DNA from: Methyloversatilis sp.
Lineage (GTDB): Bacteria > Pseudomonadota > Gammaproteobacteria > Burkholderiales > Rhodocyclaceae
NCBI RefSeq assembly: GCF_030698125.1
Contig: NZ_JAUYNV010000011.1
Location: 1 to 64,000 of the forward strand
Reading direction: 5' to 3'
Length of the DNA stretch: 64,000 bases
The notes beneath the pieces were generated by a model. It made no database searches. It was not told the origin of the DNA and worked only from the letters and a program-made list of their open reading frames with translations. Shown here one piece after another: positions 26,776-38,529 of the stretch; positions within the stretch are counted from its first letter, which is position 1; each line of letters opens with the position of its first letter. The position numbers were made by a program, and so were the translations under genes.

Positions 26776-29421
26776 ATGCTTTTGAAGGACAGCCCTCATT
26801 CAAGACTGCAGGCGGCGACCATCCTGCGTGGCCCGGCCGGCGCTGTGCTGGCGTGCGTGTGCGCGCTGTGGCTGCCTGCTGCGTGGTGGATAGGGCCCGA
26901 CGCGCTGCCGCTGCAGGCAGCCTGGGCGATCTGGTGTGCGGTTTGCGCGGCGTTGCTGCTGCGGGTGCGTCGCAGCACGCCTGTGGCGACGCAGGCAGAG
27001 GTGCCTGCCCCCGCCGAGGCCGATTCGGCCGACCACGACATCGTGCAGGCAATTCCGCTGTCGATCTGCGTCTGCGCGCTGCCGGGCGGCGAAATCCTGT
27101 TTGCCAACGACGCCATGGTGGATCTGGCGGGCGAGCCGCGCGGCAGCCTGCTTGGCCGTGCGCTGGGCGAGTTCTGTGCCCAGACGCATGACCGGGAACG
27201 TCTCGGCATTGCGTTGGCGACCGGTCACGGCTTCGATGATGTCGAACTGCCCGTGCGGCGTGCCGACGGCAATGTGCGCTGGCTGTCGGTGTGCGGCCGC
27301 CCGGACGAATTCGCCGGCCGGGTGGCACTGTTCGTCGTCTGCCACGACGTCACCGGGCACAAGCAGGCGCAGCGTTCATTGATCGCCAGCGAAGAGCGCT
27401 TCCGCGTGCTGCTCGGCGCGTTGTCCGAATCGGTGGTGCTGTATGACGCACAGGCGAAGGTGCTGACCCGCAATCGCGCCGCCGAGGGCTGCACCTGGCT
27501 GGACGATGCGCACGCCGGTCTGCCCGGCGGGCACGCCGAGGCGCGCCTGTTCGACGAACAGGGCCGGGCGCTTCCCAATGCCCGGCATCCGGTGATGCAT
27601 TCGCTGACCGATGGCCAGCCGCTGCGCGAGGTGGTGATCGGCACCGGCCACGCCGGCAGTCCGGTGCGCTGGCTGTCGGTCACGACGCAGCCGCTGTTCC
27701 ATGCCGGTGCCAGCCGGCCGTATGCCGTGGTGGCGTCCTACTCCGACCTGACGGCGCGCATCCGCGCCGAACGGGCGCTGCGCGCCAGCGAACAGCGCTA
27801 CGCTCTGGCGTTGCGCGGTATGAACGAAGGGCTGGCCGAATGGATCAACGGCAGCGACGAGCTGTACGTGTCGCCGCGCCTGTCTCACATCATGGGCTAC
27901 GACGGCGGTGGTCGCCGCATGCCGGTGAAGGATTTCGTTGCGGGCATCCATCAGACGGACAAACCGGGCTGGGACGCCATGATGGACGACCTGCTGGGCG
28001 GCGGCCATGACGTATTCCAGCTTGAGTTGCGCATGCGCCACGCCGACGGCACCTATCACTGGTTCATGGTGCGCGGCGTTGCGCAGCGTGATGCGGCAGG
28101 TCGCAGCACGCGGGTGGTCGGCACCATCGGCGACATTTCACTGCGCAAGCGGCTGGAGCAGGTCGATCTGGCCGAACGCGAGCTGCTGGCGCGGATCGCT
28201 GCCGGCGTACCCCTGGCCGATGTGAGTTCGCGGCTGGCCGTGCTGGTCGAAGGACTGCTGAACGAAGATTCGCGGGTGGCCGTGCTCACCTGCGGCGCGT
28301 CGGCAGCCAACAGCGTCGACGTGGTGGCGCCCGGCCTGTCGGCAGGTTTCCGCACCGCCTTGGCCCGGCTACCCCTGCCATCCGGCGCTGCTGCGCCGCC
28401 GCTGGTTCTCGACGATATTGACGCGCCGGGTGCGGACGCGCATCGTGCCGCGCTGGCCGGGGAAGGCCTGAACGCACTGTGGGCGTTGCCGCTGGCCGGG
28501 CCGGGCGGCATTGCGCTGGGTGCGCTGGTGATCTGTCATCGCCGGCCCTGGCGACCGGGACGTTCGGACGAGAACCTGGTGCAGCGGCTGGTCGACATTG
28601 CGCAACTGGCGATCGAACGGGCGCGCGGCGAGCGCCAGGTCAGGGAGCTGAACGAGTCGCTGGAACGGCGCGTTGCGGAACGCACGGCCTTGCTGGAACA
28701 GGCCAACAACGAGCTTGAGGCCTTCTCGTATTCGGTGTCGCACGACCTGCGCAGCCCGCTGCGCGCCATCAATGGTTTCGCTCATCTGCTGACCGAGCAC
28801 GCTGCAGCAACGCTCGATGACGAAGGCCGGGACATGCTGCAGCGCATCCAGCGCGGATCGAACCGGATGGGCCAGCTGATCGACGACATCCTGCGTTTCT
28901 CGCGCATGGCGCGCATCGACATGGCGCATGCCGAGGTCGGGCTCGACAAGCTGGTGCGTTCGGTCGCCGCAGAGCTGCTCGAACAGTATCCGGTCGCGCG
29001 CGTCACCGTCGCGCCGCTGGGGCAGGTCAGCGGCGACAACGCGATGCTGCGGCAGGTGTTCGCGAATCTGATCGGCAACGCGCTGAAATTTTCGGTGCAT
29101 GCGGAACAGCCGCTGATCGAGCTGTTCGTCGAGATGCAGGATGGCGAGCCGGCGATCTGCGTGCGCGACAACGGGGTCGGCTTCGATCCGCTGTATGCCG
29201 ATCGTCTGTTCGGGGTGTTCCAGCGCATGCATGGCGCCGAGGAGTTTCCCGGCACCGGCGTCGGGCTGGCCATCGTCAAGCGCATCGTCGAGCGCCACGG
29301 TGGCCGGGTCAGCGTGCAGGCCGCGCCCGGCAAGGGCGCAACCTTCTGTTTCACCCTGCAGGGTTTCGTGCCGGCAAAACCGCTGACCGACCCGGCAGGC
29401 GAGACGCGAACGGGAACCTGA
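26776..29421 (+). CDS. Multi-PAS sensor histidine kinase (orphan)
   Basis: This 881-aa protein has two hydrophobic N-terminal segments (about 17-38 and 45-63), then three PAS-like domains (about 88-195, 208-335 and 345-460) and a GAF-like domain (about 465-620). A short coiled coil with RRVAERTALLEQANNELEAF leads to HisKA with the phospho-acceptor in SVSHDLRSPLRAINGF and an ATPase domain (NLIGNALKFS, DNGVGFDP, GTGVGLAIVKRIVERHGG). The kinase core is like that of phytochrome-type kinases, but no chromophore Cys is evident. No response regulator is adjacent, so the partner is unknown. It converges on purC 31 bp away. Confidence 0.9.
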   Translation: MLLKDSPHSRLQAATILRGPAGAVLACVCALWLPAAWWIGPDALPLQAAWAIWCAVCAALLLRVRRSTPVATQAEVPAPAEADSADHDIVQAIPLSICVCALPGGEILFANDAMVDLAGEPRGSLLGRALGEFCAQTHDRERLGIALATGHGFDDVELPVRRADGNVRWLSVCGRPDEFAGRVALFVVCHDVTGHKQAQRSLIASEERFRVLLGALSESVVLYDAQAKVLTRNRAAEGCTWLDDAHAGLPGGHAEARLFDEQGRALPNARHPVMHSLTDGQPLREVVIGTGHAGSPVRWLSVTTQPLFHAGASRPYAVVASYSDLTARIRAERALRASEQRYALALRGMNEGLAEWINGSDELYVSPRLSHIMGYDGGGRRMPVKDFVAGIHQTDKPGWDAMMDDLLGGGHDVFQLELRMRHADGTYHWFMVRGVAQRDAAGRSTRVVGTIGDISLRKRLEQVDLAERELLARIAAGVPLADVSSRLAVLVEGLLNEDSRVAVLTCGASAANSVDVVAPGLSAGFRTALARLPLPSGAAAPPLVLDDIDAPGADAHRAALAGEGLNALWALPLAGPGGIALGALVICHRRPWRPGRSDENLVQRLVDIAQLAIERARGERQVRELNESLERRVAERTALLEQANNELEAFSYSVSHDLRSPLRAINGFAHLLTEHAAATLDDEGRDMLQRIQRGSNRMGQLIDDILRFSRMARIDMAHAEVGLDKLVRSVAAELLEQYPVARVTVAPLGQVSGDNAMLRQVFANLIGNALKFSVHAEQPLIELFVEMQDGEPAICVRDNGVGFDPLYADRLFGVFQRMHGAEEFPGTGVGLAIVKRIVERHGGRVSVQAAPGKGATFCFTLQGFVPAKPLTDPAGETRTGT

Positions 29422-29452
29422 GGGGACCTCGGGGACCGGGAGAAGAGGCTGC

Positions 29453-30334
29453 TCAGCCGATCAGGCGGGTCAGTGCTTCGCGGTACTTGTCGCCGGTGCG
29501 CTCGATGATGTCGGCCGGCAGCGAAGGTCCGGGCGCGCTCTTGTTCCAGTCCAGCGTTTCCAGGTAATCGCGCACGAACTGCTTGTCGAAGGACGGCGGA
29601 TTGACGCCTTCCCGGTACTGGTCGGCCGGCCAGAAGCGCGACGAATCCGGGGTCAGCGCCTCATCGATCAGGATGAGCTTGCCGTCCGGATCGAGACCGA
29701 ATTCGAACTTGGTGTCGGCGATGATGATGCCGCGGCTCTTTGCATAGTCCGATGCCGCGCTGTACAGCGCGATCGCCGTATCGCGCACCTGCGCTGCCAG
29801 CGCCTTGCCGATCAGCGCCTCGGTCTGTTCGAAGCTGATGTTTTCGTCGTGATCGCCCACGGCGGCCTTGGTGGCCGGCGTGAAGATCGGGGCCGGCAGC
29901 TTCGACGCCATGCGCAGGCCGTGCGGCAGCGCCACGCCGCACACCGCACCGGTGCGCGAATAGTCGCCCCAGCCGGAGCCGATCAGGTAGCCGCGCACCA
30001 CCGCTTCGATCGGCAGCGGCTTGAGCCGCCGCACGACGATGGCGCGGCCTTCGACCTGATCACGCTCGTCGGCGGTGACCACCGATTCCGGCGCGATGCC
30101 GGTCAGGTGGTTGGGCGACACGCCGGCCAGCATGCCGAACCAGAAGTTCGACACGGCAGTCAGCACCTTGCCCTTGCCCGGAATCGGGTCGGGCAGGATG
30201 ACGTCGAACGCCGACAGGCGGTCGGTCGTCACAATGAGCATCGTCGCGTCATCGATGGCGTAAATGTCGCGCACCTTGCCACGGGCAATCAGCGGCAGGC
30301 TGTTGATGCGGGATTCGAACAGTGCGTCGGCCAT
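29453..30334 (-). CDS. purC: Phosphoribosylaminoimidazole-succinocarboxamide synthase
   Basis: This 293-aa SAICAR synthase catalyses the ATP-dependent joining of aspartate to CAIR in purine synthesis. Family marks include [48 protein letters not shown] and [33 protein letters not shown]. It is the last gene of the minus-strand Calvin/glycolysis block, 42 bp after fba, so it is probably co-transcribed although its pathway differs. Confidence 0.97.
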   Translation of the reverse strand: MADALFESRINSLPLIARGKVRDIYAIDDATMLIVTTDRLSAFDVILPDPIPGKGKVLTAVSNFWFGMLAGVSPNHLTGIAPESVVTADERDQVEGRAIVVRRLKPLPIEAVVRGYLIGSGWGDYSRTGAVCGVALPHGLRMASKLPAPIFTPATKAAVGDHDENISFEQTEALIGKALAAQVRDTAIALYSAASDYAKSRGIIIADTKFEFGLDPDGKLILIDEALTPDSSRFWPADQYREGVNPPSFDKQFVRDYLETLDWNKSAPGPSLPADIIERTGDKYREALTRLIG

Positions 30335-30376
30335 GTCGGTTCCGGGTACGGTCTTCGTTGCGGGATGCGGGGAAGG

Positions 30377-31441
30377 TCAGGTGACGGTCTGCGCCAGTTT
30401 TCCGCTGACGTACTGGCGGGCAATCTCGTCCAGCGGAATGGCCTTGATCTTGCCTGCCTGGCCTTCGCAACCGAACTGCAGATAGCGTTCCTTGCAGATG
30501 AGCTTGGCCGCTTCGCGGGCCGGCTTCAGCCATTCACGGGCGTCGAACTTGTCCGGGTTCTCGGCCAGGAACTTGCGCACCGCGCCGGTCATTGCGAGAC
30601 GGATGTCGGTGTCGATGTTGATCTTGCGCACGCCGTACTTGATCGCTTCCTGGATTTCCTCGACCGGCACGCCGTAGGTTTCCTTCATGCTGCCGCCGTA
30701 CTGGTTGATGATGGCCAGCAGGTCCTGCGGCACCGACGATGAGCCGTGCATCACCAGGTGCGTGTTGGGAATGCGCTTGTTGATTTCCTTCACGCGCGAG
30801 ATCGCGAGGATGTCGCCGGTGGGCTTGCGGGTGAATTTGTAGGCGCCGTGACTGGTGCCGATGGCAATGGCCAGTGCGTCCAGCTGAGTCGCCTTGACGA
30901 ACTGTGCGGCTTCCTCCGGATCGGTCAGCAGCGACGAGTGGTCGAGCTTGCCTTCGGCGCCGTGACCATCTTCATCGCCGGCCATGCCGGTTTCCAGCGA
31001 ACCGAGGCAGCCCAGTTCGCCTTCGACCGTGACGCCGACCTTGTGCGCCATGTCGACCACGCGACGGGTGACCTCGACGTTGTAGTCGAACGAGGCCGGC
31101 GTCTTGCCGTCTTCCTTCAGCGAGCCGTCCATCATGACCGAGCCGAAGCCCAGGTCGATGGCACCCTGGCAGATCGCCGGCGACTGACCGTGATCCTGGT
31201 GCATCACCAGCGGAATGTGGGGGTACGCTTCGACGGCGGCCTGGATCAGGTGCTTGATGAAGCTTTCGCCGGCGTACTTCCGGGCCCCGGCGCTGGCCTG
31301 CAGGATGACCGGCGCGCCGACTTCATCGGCCGCGCTCATCACCGCCTGGACCTGTTCGAGATTGTTTACGTTGAAAGCCGGAAGGCCGTAGCCGTATTCG
31401 GCGGCGTGGTCGAGCAACTGGCGCATGGAAACCATGGGCAT
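30377..31441 (-). CDS. fba: Class II fructose-bisphosphate aldolase
   Basis: This 354-aa zinc-dependent aldolase of the CbbA/Fba type joins or cleaves triose phosphates to fructose- or sedoheptulose-bisphosphate. The metal-binding HQDHGQSP motif lies near residue 79, followed by GSVMMDGSL, and the active-site loop [12 protein letters not shown] and the [11 protein letters not shown] segment are intact. It lies 19 bp after pyk in the cbb block. An alternative start two codons downstream is possible (MPMVSM). Confidence 0.96.
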   Translation of the reverse strand: MPMVSMRQLLDHAAEYGYGLPAFNVNNLEQVQAVMSAADEVGAPVILQASAGARKYAGESFIKHLIQAAVEAYPHIPLVMHQDHGQSPAICQGAIDLGFGSVMMDGSLKEDGKTPASFDYNVEVTRRVVDMAHKVGVTVEGELGCLGSLETGMAGDEDGHGAEGKLDHSSLLTDPEEAAQFVKATQLDALAIAIGTSHGAYKFTRKPTGDILAISRVKEINKRIPNTHLVMHGSSSVPQDLLAIINQYGGSMKETYGVPVEEIQEAIKYGVRKINIDTDIRLAMTGAVRKFLAENPDKFDAREWLKPAREAAKLICKERYLQFGCEGQAGKIKAIPLDEIARQYVSGKLAQTVT

Positions 31442-31460
31442 GGCAATTCTCCTGGCTGGA

Positions 31461-32909
31461 TCAGATAACGGTCGAAAGTTGACGATACTCCCCGACCTTG
31501 ACGATTTTCAGTGTATTGGTGCCGCCCGGCACGCCGATCGGCTCGCCGAACGACAACACGATGAGGTCACCCACCTGCACGGCGCCGCTGCGCAGCAGTT
31601 CGGCTTCGGCATCGACCAGCATGCGGTCGCGGTCGGCCTCCGGATCGAGCTTGATCATCAGCGGCGTGACGCCGCGGTACATCGACAGCTTGTAGCGGGT
31701 ACGCACCTCCGGTGTCAGCGCGTAGATCGGCACGCCGCTGTTCAGGCGTGACATCCACAGCGAGGTCGAGCCGGACTGGGTCAGCGTGGCGATCGCCTTC
31801 ACCTTGAGGTGGAAGGCGGAGAACAGCGCGGCCATCGCGATCGACTGGTCGATGCGGGTGAATACGCGGGTCAGGAACTCCTGGTCCAGCTTCACCTCGG
31901 CGGATTTCTCGGCTTCGATGCAGATGCGCGCCATCGCCTCGACCGTTTCGACCGGGTACTCGCCGGACGCGGTTTCGGCCGACAGCATGACCGCGTCGGT
32001 ACCGTCGAGCACCGCATTGGCGACGTCGGACACTTCGGCGCGCGTCGGCACCGGGCTGTGGATCATCGATTCCATCATCTGGGTGGCGGTGATCACCAGC
32101 TTGTTCATTTCGCGCGACACCCTGATGATGCGTTTCTGCATCGCCGGCACGGCGGCGTCGCCCACTTCGACCGCGAGGTCGCCGCGCGCCACCATGGCGC
32201 CGTCTGACGCATCGAGAATTTCCTCCAGCGCCGGAATCGCCTCGACGCGCTCGATCTTGGCAATCAGCAGCGCGTTCGACCCGGCCGCGCGCAGCAGCTC
32301 GCGCGCCTGACGCATGTCGGCGCCGTTTTTCGGGAAGCTGACCGCGACGTAATCGACATTCAGCGACGCCGCAATCTTGATGTCTTCCATGTCCTTGAGC
32401 GTCAGCGCCGGCGCCGACAGGCCGCCGCCCTGGCGGTTGATGCCCTTGTTGTTCGACAGTTCGCCGCCGTGGCGCACCGTGCAGTGAATCTGCGTGGTGT
32501 TGACCGACTTGACGTCCATCACGATACGGCCGTCGTCGAGCAGCAGCACGGCGCCCGGTTCGACGTCATTCACCAGTTCCGGATAGTCGAGGCCGACGCG
32601 GCCCGCGTCGCCCAGCGTGCATTCGATGTCGAACACGAAGGCCTGGCCGCCCTTGAGCATCACCTTGTTGTCGGCAAACTTGCCGACGCGGATCTTCGGG
32701 CCCTGCAGGTCGGCCATCACGCCCACCGTACGGCCCGCCCTGGCTGCGGCGACGGCGAGCGTTTCGACGCGCGCGCGGTGGTCATCCGCCTTGCCATGCG
32801 AAAAATTGAGCCGTACCACGTCGACGCCGGCCTCGACGAGGCGGGTCAGGGTGGCGAGATCGCTGGAAGCGGGGCCGAGCGTGGCGACGATCTTGGTGAA
32901 GCGGTGCAT
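31461..32909 (-). CDS. pyk: Pyruvate kinase
   Basis: This 482-aa enzyme converts phosphoenolpyruvate and ADP to pyruvate and ATP. Family blocks are the N-terminal [50 protein letters not shown], the [10 protein letters not shown] loop, ATQMMESMI and [20 protein letters not shown]. Start ATG 32909 has GAGGAG upstream; the longer reading overlaps pgk and has no homologous sequence. Its position between pgk and fba inside a Calvin-cycle block is a known but not universal arrangement. Confidence 0.96.
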   Translation of the reverse strand: MHRFTKIVATLGPASSDLATLTRLVEAGVDVVRLNFSHGKADDHRARVETLAVAAARAGRTVGVMADLQGPKIRVGKFADNKVMLKGGQAFVFDIECTLGDAGRVGLDYPELVNDVEPGAVLLLDDGRIVMDVKSVNTTQIHCTVRHGGELSNNKGINRQGGGLSAPALTLKDMEDIKIAASLNVDYVAVSFPKNGADMRQARELLRAAGSNALLIAKIERVEAIPALEEILDASDGAMVARGDLAVEVGDAAVPAMQKRIIRVSREMNKLVITATQMMESMIHSPVPTRAEVSDVANAVLDGTDAVMLSAETASGEYPVETVEAMARICIEAEKSAEVKLDQEFLTRVFTRIDQSIAMAALFSAFHLKVKAIATLTQSGSTSLWMSRLNSGVPIYALTPEVRTRYKLSMYRGVTPLMIKLDPEADRDRMLVDAEAELLRSGAVQVGDLIVLSFGEPIGVPGGTNTLKIVKVGEYRQLSTVI

Positions 32910-32968
32910 GGCGGACGAACTCCTCGTGATGTCGTTGTTGTTATGCGTGTTGCGCGTTTCGTGCTGTT

Positions 32969-34135
32969 TCAGCCCTGGGCGCGGCGCAGCAGGATATCGA
33001 CCGCCGGCAGTGTCTTGCCTTCGAGGAACTCCAGGAATGCGCCGCCACCGGTCGAGATGTAGCTCACCTGGTCGGCGATGCCGTATTTTGCGATGGCGGC
33101 GAGTGTGTCGCCACCACCGGCTATCGAGTAGGCCTTGGAGCCCGCGATGGCACGCGCGACGGTTTCGGTGCCGTGACCGAAGGCGTCGAATTCGAATACG
33201 CCGACCGGGCCATTCCACACGATGGTGCCAGCCGCCTTGAGCATCTCCGCCAAACGGGCAGCCGCCTTCGGGCCGATGTCGAGAATCATGTCGTCGGCCG
33301 CGACGTCGTCGACCGACTTGACCGTTGCCGGTGCATCAGCCGCAAATGCCTTGGCGCACACCACGTCTTCCGGCAGCGGCACTTTCGTCTTGGCCATCAC
33401 GCGCCTGGCGGCGTCCACCAGATCGGCTTCGGCGAGCGATTTGCCGATCTGCTTGCCGGCGGCCAGCAAGAAGGTGTTGGCGATGCCGCCACCCACGATG
33501 AGCTGATCGACCTTGTCGGCCAGATTTTCCAGCAGCGTCAGTTTGGACGATACCTTCGAGCCGGCGACGATGGCCACCAACGGACGCGCGGGCTGGCCGA
33601 GCGCCTTGCCCAGCGCATCAAGTTCGCTCGCCATCAGCGGACCGGCGCAGGCGACAGGCGCGTACTGGCCCATGCCGTAGGTCGTCGCCTCGGCCCGGTG
33701 GGCGGTGCCGAAGGCGTCATTCACCCACACATCACACAGCGCTGCGAGTTTTCTCGACAGCGCGTCGTCGCACTTCTTCTCACCCTTGTTGGCGCGGCAG
33801 TTTTCCAGCAGCACGACTTCGCCCGGGGCGACCGTGACGCCATCGACCCAGTTCGCAATCAGTTTCACCTCGAAGCCGAGCAGTTCCGACATGCGGCGGG
33901 CGATCGGTGCCAGCGAATCTTCCGGCTTCAGTTCGCCTTCCGTCGGACGGCCGAGGTGCGACGTCACCATGACCGCAGCGCCGGCGTCACGCGCGGTGCG
34001 GATGGCTGGCAGCGAGGCGCGGATGCGGGTGTCTTCGGTAATGTTGCCGGCGTCGTCCTGCGGCACGTTCAGGTCGGAGCGGATGAAAACCCGCTTTCCC
34101 TTGAGATCAAGATCGGAAAGTCGTGTGAACAGCAT
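32969..34135 (-). CDS. pgk: Phosphoglycerate kinase
   Basis: This 388-aa enzyme interconverts 3-phosphoglycerate and 1,3-bisphosphoglycerate. Signature segments are [12 protein letters not shown] near residue 14, [22 protein letters not shown] (a variant of the usual RFxxxE loop), [18 protein letters not shown] and [19 protein letters not shown] at the C-terminus. Start 34135 gives the canonical short N-terminus. It is separated from gap by 137 bp that includes a GC-rich hairpin near 34224-34249 but no clear U-tract. Confidence 0.97.
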   Translation of the reverse strand: MLFTRLSDLDLKGKRVFIRSDLNVPQDDAGNITEDTRIRASLPAIRTARDAGAAVMVTSHLGRPTEGELKPEDSLAPIARRMSELLGFEVKLIANWVDGVTVAPGEVVLLENCRANKGEKKCDDALSRKLAALCDVWVNDAFGTAHRAEATTYGMGQYAPVACAGPLMASELDALGKALGQPARPLVAIVAGSKVSSKLTLLENLADKVDQLIVGGGIANTFLLAAGKQIGKSLAEADLVDAARRVMAKTKVPLPEDVVCAKAFAADAPATVKSVDDVAADDMILDIGPKAAARLAEMLKAAGTIVWNGPVGVFEFDAFGHGTETVARAIAGSKAYSIAGGGDTLAAIAKYGIADQVSYISTGGGAFLEFLEGKTLPAVDILLRRAQG

Positions 34136-34272
34136 CGTGTGTCCTCTGCGAAAGGCGCGTGAAGGGGTTCTGACGGTGCGAATACGAGGTGGGGCGGGTG
34201 AAGGCGGCAAAAGGCGAAGCGAAGCGGGGCAGGGACGCTGCCGCCCCGCACCCCGCCCGGATCCGGATGACC

Positions 34273-35286
34273 TTACCTGGCCGCCATCAATGCAACCGTC
34301 GTGTCCAGCATGCGGTTCGAGAAACCCCACTCGTTGTCGTACCAGGACAGCACCTTCACCAGCGTGCCACCCATGACGCGCGTTTGCGTCGAGTCGAAGA
34401 TCGACGAGCGGGCGTCGTGATTGAAGTCGATCGACACCAGCGGTTCGACGTTGTAGCCCAGCACGCCCTTGAGCTCGCCATCCGAAGCGGCTTTCAGGAT
34501 GCCGTTTACTTCGTCTGTCGTGGTGGCGCGCGCGGCGGTGAAGGTCAGGTCGACGATGGACACATTGATCGTCGGTACGCGCATCGCGAAGCCGTCCAGC
34601 TTGCCGTTCAGGTCGGGCAGCACCAGGCCGACCGCGGCGGCGGCACCGGTCTTGGTCGGGATCATCGACATCGTCGCGCTGCGCGCGCGGCGCAGGTCTT
34701 CGTGGTAGACGTCGGTCAGCACCTGGTCGTTCGTGTAGGCGTGGATGGTGGTCATCAAGCCATGCACGACACCGATCTTGTCGTGCAGCGGCTTGACCAG
34801 CGGCGCCAGACAGTTGGTGGTGCAGCTGGCGTTCGAAATGACCGTGTCGGACGACTTCAGCACGCCGTGGTTCACGCCATAGACGATGGTTGCATCGACA
34901 TCCTTGCCGCCCGGCGCCGAAATGATCACCTTTTTCGCGCCGCCCTTGATGTGGGCCGACGCCTTTTCCTTGGTCGTGAAGAAGCCGGTGCATTCCAGCA
35001 CGACATCGACGCCCAGTTCGCCCCACGGCAGTTCCGCCGGATTGCGGTTGGCCAGCACGCGGATGCGATCGCCATTGACCACCATGTAGTCGCCGTCGAC
35101 GCTCACTTCGCCCGGAAACTTGCCGTGGGCGGTGTCGTAGCGGGTCAGGTGGGCATTGGTCTTGGGGTCGCCAAGATCGTTGATCGCGACGATCTGGATG
35201 TCGTGGCGCTTGCCGCCCTCGTAGTGTGCGCGAAGCACATTGCGGCCGATGCGCCCGTATCCGTTGATGGCAACCTTGATCGTCAT
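34273..35286 (-). CDS. gap: Glyceraldehyde-3-phosphate dehydrogenase
   Basis: This 337-aa tetrameric dehydrogenase has the NAD(P)-binding [14 protein letters not shown], the catalytic Cys155 in [22 protein letters not shown] and the C-terminal [13 protein letters not shown]. Asp37 after the second strand (INDLGD) suggests NAD preference, but this is not decisive. It lies between tkt and pgk in the Calvin block, as in the cbbTGK order of other proteobacteria. Confidence 0.97.
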   Translation of the reverse strand: MTIKVAINGYGRIGRNVLRAHYEGGKRHDIQIVAINDLGDPKTNAHLTRYDTAHGKFPGEVSVDGDYMVVNGDRIRVLANRNPAELPWGELGVDVVLECTGFFTTKEKASAHIKGGAKKVIISAPGGKDVDATIVYGVNHGVLKSSDTVISNASCTTNCLAPLVKPLHDKIGVVHGLMTTIHAYTNDQVLTDVYHEDLRRARSATMSMIPTKTGAAAAVGLVLPDLNGKLDGFAMRVPTINVSIVDLTFTAARATTTDEVNGILKAASDGELKGVLGYNVEPLVSIDFNHDARSSIFDSTQTRVMGGTLVKVLSWYDNEWGFSNRMLDTTVALMAAR

Positions 35287-35376
35287 GTCTGCAACTTCCT
35301 TTCCGATGGGTGTGGATTCAAGAAAAGCTCTGGATTGTGCGGCGCGGCTTTTGGCCGCGCTGCGCCAAATTTGGCA

Positions 35377-37410
35377 TCACCTGCCAAGCAGTTGTCGTGC
35401 CGCCTGCGCCACGGCGTCCGCGGTGATACCGAATGCCTTGTACAACTCGCCCGCCGGCGCCGATTCTCCGAAGTGGTCCAGACCGATGACGGCGCCTTCG
35501 AGGCCGACGTACTTGCGCCACAGATCGGTCACTCCGGCCTCGACCGCCACGCGCGGAACGCCGCGCGGCAGCACCGTTTCACGCCATGCGCCATCCTGGC
35601 GATCGAACACCGTGGTCGACGGCATCGACACCACGCGCACGGTGATGCCTTCCGCCTCCAGCGATTTCTGCGCTGCGAGCGCCAGCGAAACCTCCGAGCC
35701 GGTGGCGATCAGTATGGCTTCCACCTTGCCGGCCGCATCGGACAGCACGTAACCACCGCGCGCGATGGCTGCGGTCGTTGCTGCGTCGCGCGCCACGTGC
35801 GGCAGGTTCTGGCGCGAGAACATCAGCGAACTGGGGCCGTCGGCCCGTTTGAGTGCGTGCGCCCAAGCGGCTGCCGACTCGATCGTGTCGCATGGGCGCC
35901 AGACGTCCATATTGGGCATAAGGCGCAGTGTCGCGGTCTGTTCGACCGGCTGGTGGGTCGGGCCGTCTTCGCCGAGGCCGATCGAGTCGTGCGTGAACAC
36001 GAACACCTGGCGCAGCTTCATCAGCGCCGCCATGCGCAGTGCGTTGCGCGCGTACTCGGAGAACATCAGGAAGGTGGCCGTGTAGGGGATGAAGCCGCCG
36101 TGCAGCGCGATGCCGTTGGCGATCGCCGACATGCCGAATTCGCGCACGCCGTAGTAAATATAGTTGCCGCCGGGGTTGTCGGCCGAAATACCTTTCGAGC
36201 CCGACCACAGGGTGAGGTTCGAGCCGGCCAGATCGGCGGAGCCGCCGAGCAGTTCCGGCAGCGCCGGTGCGAAGGCCTCGATGCAGTTCTGGCTCGCCTT
36301 GCGGCTGGCGATGTTGTCCGCCTTGTCGTCGAACTTTGCGATCGTGTCTGCAACGACCTGCTCAAAATGGCCAGGCAGCGTGCCATGCATGCGACGTTTG
36401 AACTCCGACGCGAGGTCGGGGTGGGCCGCCGCATAGGCCGCAAATCGCTCGTTCCAGCCCGCTTCGGCCGTTTTGCCTGCCGGACGGGCATCCCATGCTT
36501 CATATACGTCGGCCGGAATGTCGAACGGGGCGTGCGACCAGCCGATGAAGGCACGCGCCGCTTCGATTTCTGCGGCCCCCAGTGGCGCGCCATGCACGTC
36601 GTGGCCGCCAGCCTTGTTCGGCGAACCGAGGCCGATTACCGTGCGGCAGCAGATCAGCGTCGGTCGCGAAAGATCGGCCTTTGCCGCGATCACCGCGGCG
36701 TTGATGGCTGCGCTGTCGTGACCGTCGACGGCCGGAATGACCTGCCAGCCATAGGCTTCGAAGCGCTTCGGCGTGTCGTCGGAAAACCAGCCCTCGACAT
36801 GGCCGTCGATCGAAATGCCGTTGTCGTCATAGAACACGATCAGCTTGCCCAGACCTTGCGTGCCTGCCAGCGAGCACGCTTCGTGCGAGATGCCTTCCAT
36901 CAGGCAGCCGTCGCCGGCAAAGGCGTAGGTGAAATGATCGACGACAGCATGGCCGGGTCGATTGAATTGCGCCGCCATGCCGCGTTCCGCGAGTGCCATG
37001 CCGACCGCGTTGGCCAGCCCCTGGCCGAGCGGGCCGGTGGTGGTTTCGACGCCCGGTGCGTAGCCACGCTCCGGATGACCGGGCGTCTTCGAATGCAACT
37101 GCCGGAATGACTTCAGATCGTCGATCGACAGGTCGTAGCCGGTCAGGTGCAGCAGTGCATACAGCAACATCGAACCGTGGCCGTTCGACAGCACGAAGCG
37201 GTCACGGTCGGCCCAGTCCGGATTGGCCGGGTTGTGCTTCATGTGATGGCGCCACAGTACTTCGGCGATTTCCGCCATGCCCATCGGCGCGCCCGGATGG
37301 CCGGAGTTGGCTTTCTGGACGGCATCCATCGCCAGCGCACGGATGGCACCCGTGATCTGATTGAAGCCCCCGCGGGGCGTGATGGTCGGGACGGCGTTCG
37401 AAGCGGTCAT
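35377..37410 (-). CDS. tkt: Transketolase
   Basis: This 677-aa thiamine-diphosphate enzyme moves two-carbon units in the Calvin and pentose-phosphate pathways. Signatures are [21 protein letters not shown], the thiamine motif [43 protein letters not shown] and the C-terminal domain [10 protein letters not shown]. It is located between prk and gap (cbbT position). The 224-bp gap toward prk holds no gene that I can support. Confidence 0.97.
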   Translation of the reverse strand: MTASNAVPTITPRGGFNQITGAIRALAMDAVQKANSGHPGAPMGMAEIAEVLWRHHMKHNPANPDWADRDRFVLSNGHGSMLLYALLHLTGYDLSIDDLKSFRQLHSKTPGHPERGYAPGVETTTGPLGQGLANAVGMALAERGMAAQFNRPGHAVVDHFTYAFAGDGCLMEGISHEACSLAGTQGLGKLIVFYDDNGISIDGHVEGWFSDDTPKRFEAYGWQVIPAVDGHDSAAINAAVIAAKADLSRPTLICCRTVIGLGSPNKAGGHDVHGAPLGAAEIEAARAFIGWSHAPFDIPADVYEAWDARPAGKTAEAGWNERFAAYAAAHPDLASEFKRRMHGTLPGHFEQVVADTIAKFDDKADNIASRKASQNCIEAFAPALPELLGGSADLAGSNLTLWSGSKGISADNPGGNYIYYGVREFGMSAIANGIALHGGFIPYTATFLMFSEYARNALRMAALMKLRQVFVFTHDSIGLGEDGPTHQPVEQTATLRLMPNMDVWRPCDTIESAAAWAHALKRADGPSSLMFSRQNLPHVARDAATTAAIARGGYVLSDAAGKVEAILIATGSEVSLALAAQKSLEAEGITVRVVSMPSTTVFDRQDGAWRETVLPRGVPRVAVEAGVTDLWRKYVGLEGAVIGLDHFGESAPAGELYKAFGITADAVAQAARQLLGR

Positions 37411-37634
37411 AGGGCAGGTTCCGGCCGGAAAAACCCATAATTATCCGCGAAAACAAGGCCTCTGGATAGCACACTGCGTTCCGCAAGTGCGCCGGTTGTC
37501 CGCGTCCGGCCTCGCGGGACTCGCACGAGGCGGACCGAAGTGGTGCGGGTCTGACAAGCGGGTTACCGTCGCCGATCGCCGGGCACAGGGAATCCGTGTT
37601 GATCCTGCCCTTCAGCGGGCGCCGTGGCGGAAAT

Positions 37635-38519
37635 TCAGTAGCGCGCTCGCGCCTTGCGCCCGTTTTCCACCAGCCGAAGAATAAGCGGCGTGAAGATGAG
37701 TTGCATGGCCAGTTCGATCTTGCCGCCCGGAATCACGATGGTGTTGGCACGCGACATGAAGGAGCCTTGCAGCATGCTCAGCAGGTACTGGAAATCGATG
37801 CCGCGCGGATTGGCGAAGCGGATCACCACCATCGATTCTTCCGGCGTCGGAATGCCGCGAGCGATGAAGGGATTCGACGTATCGACCATCGGTACCCGCT
37901 GGAAATTGATGTGCGTGTTTTCGAACTGAGAACAGATGTAGTGCACGTATTCCGGCATCCGGCGCAGGATGGTGTCGGTCACGGCATCCGTCGTGTAGCC
38001 GCGCTGTTCGCGGTCCCGGTGCAACTTCTGTATCCACTCCAGATTGATGATGGGAACGACGCCGATGCGCAGGTCGGCATGCTGTCCGACATCGATCCGG
38101 TCGGTTTTCACTGCGCCATGCAGACCTTCGTAGAACAGGATGTCGGTGCCCGTCGGAATGTCCTCCCAGGGCGTGAATGTGCCGGAGGGTTGCCCGAAAG
38201 GCGCGGCTTCCTTGTCGTTGTGCAGATAGGCGCGCGAGCGCCCGGTGCCTTCGGCGCCATACTGCCGGAACAGGGCCTCGAGCTCTTCGAACAGGTTGGC
38301 GCCCGGGCCGAAATGGCTGAAGTGCTCGTTTCCGGCAGCTGCTTCGCGCGCCATGACGACCTTCATTTCCTCCCGGTCATGGCGATGAAAGGCATCGCCT
38401 TCGACAATGACCGGATTGACGCCCTCGCGCCGGAAGATTTGCTGGAAGGTTCGAGTGACCGTGCTGGTACCCGCGCCCGATGACCCGGTGATGGCGATGA
38501 CTGGATGGCGTACCGACAT
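37635..38519 (-). CDS. prk: Phosphoribulokinase
   Basis: This 294-aa kinase makes ribulose-1,5-bisphosphate from ribulose-5-phosphate, the step unique to the Calvin cycle. Its length and composition fit the octameric proteobacterial class. The P-loop GSSGAGTST is near residue 12. Catalytic and binding residues appear in EGDAFHRHDR, FYEGLHGAV, INLEWIQKLHRDREQRGYTTDAV and the HINFQRVPMVDTSNPF segment. It begins 10 bp after fbp. With fbp and cbbR it is the strongest sign of autotrophic capacity. Confidence 0.97.
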   Translation of the reverse strand: MSVRHPVIAITGSSGAGTSTVTRTFQQIFRREGVNPVIVEGDAFHRHDREEMKVVMAREAAAGNEHFSHFGPGANLFEELEALFRQYGAEGTGRSRAYLHNDKEAAPFGQPSGTFTPWEDIPTGTDILFYEGLHGAVKTDRIDVGQHADLRIGVVPIINLEWIQKLHRDREQRGYTTDAVTDTILRRMPEYVHYICSQFENTHINFQRVPMVDTSNPFIARGIPTPEESMVVIRFANPRGIDFQYLLSMLQGSFMSRANTIVIPGGKIELAMQLIFTPLILRLVENGRKARARY

Positions 38520-38529
38520 CCGTCAGGCC

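Noticed and set aside
34224-34249. Terminator between gap and pgk
   Set aside because: GC-rich stem with a bulge but no proper T-run; the genes are expected to be co-transcribed.
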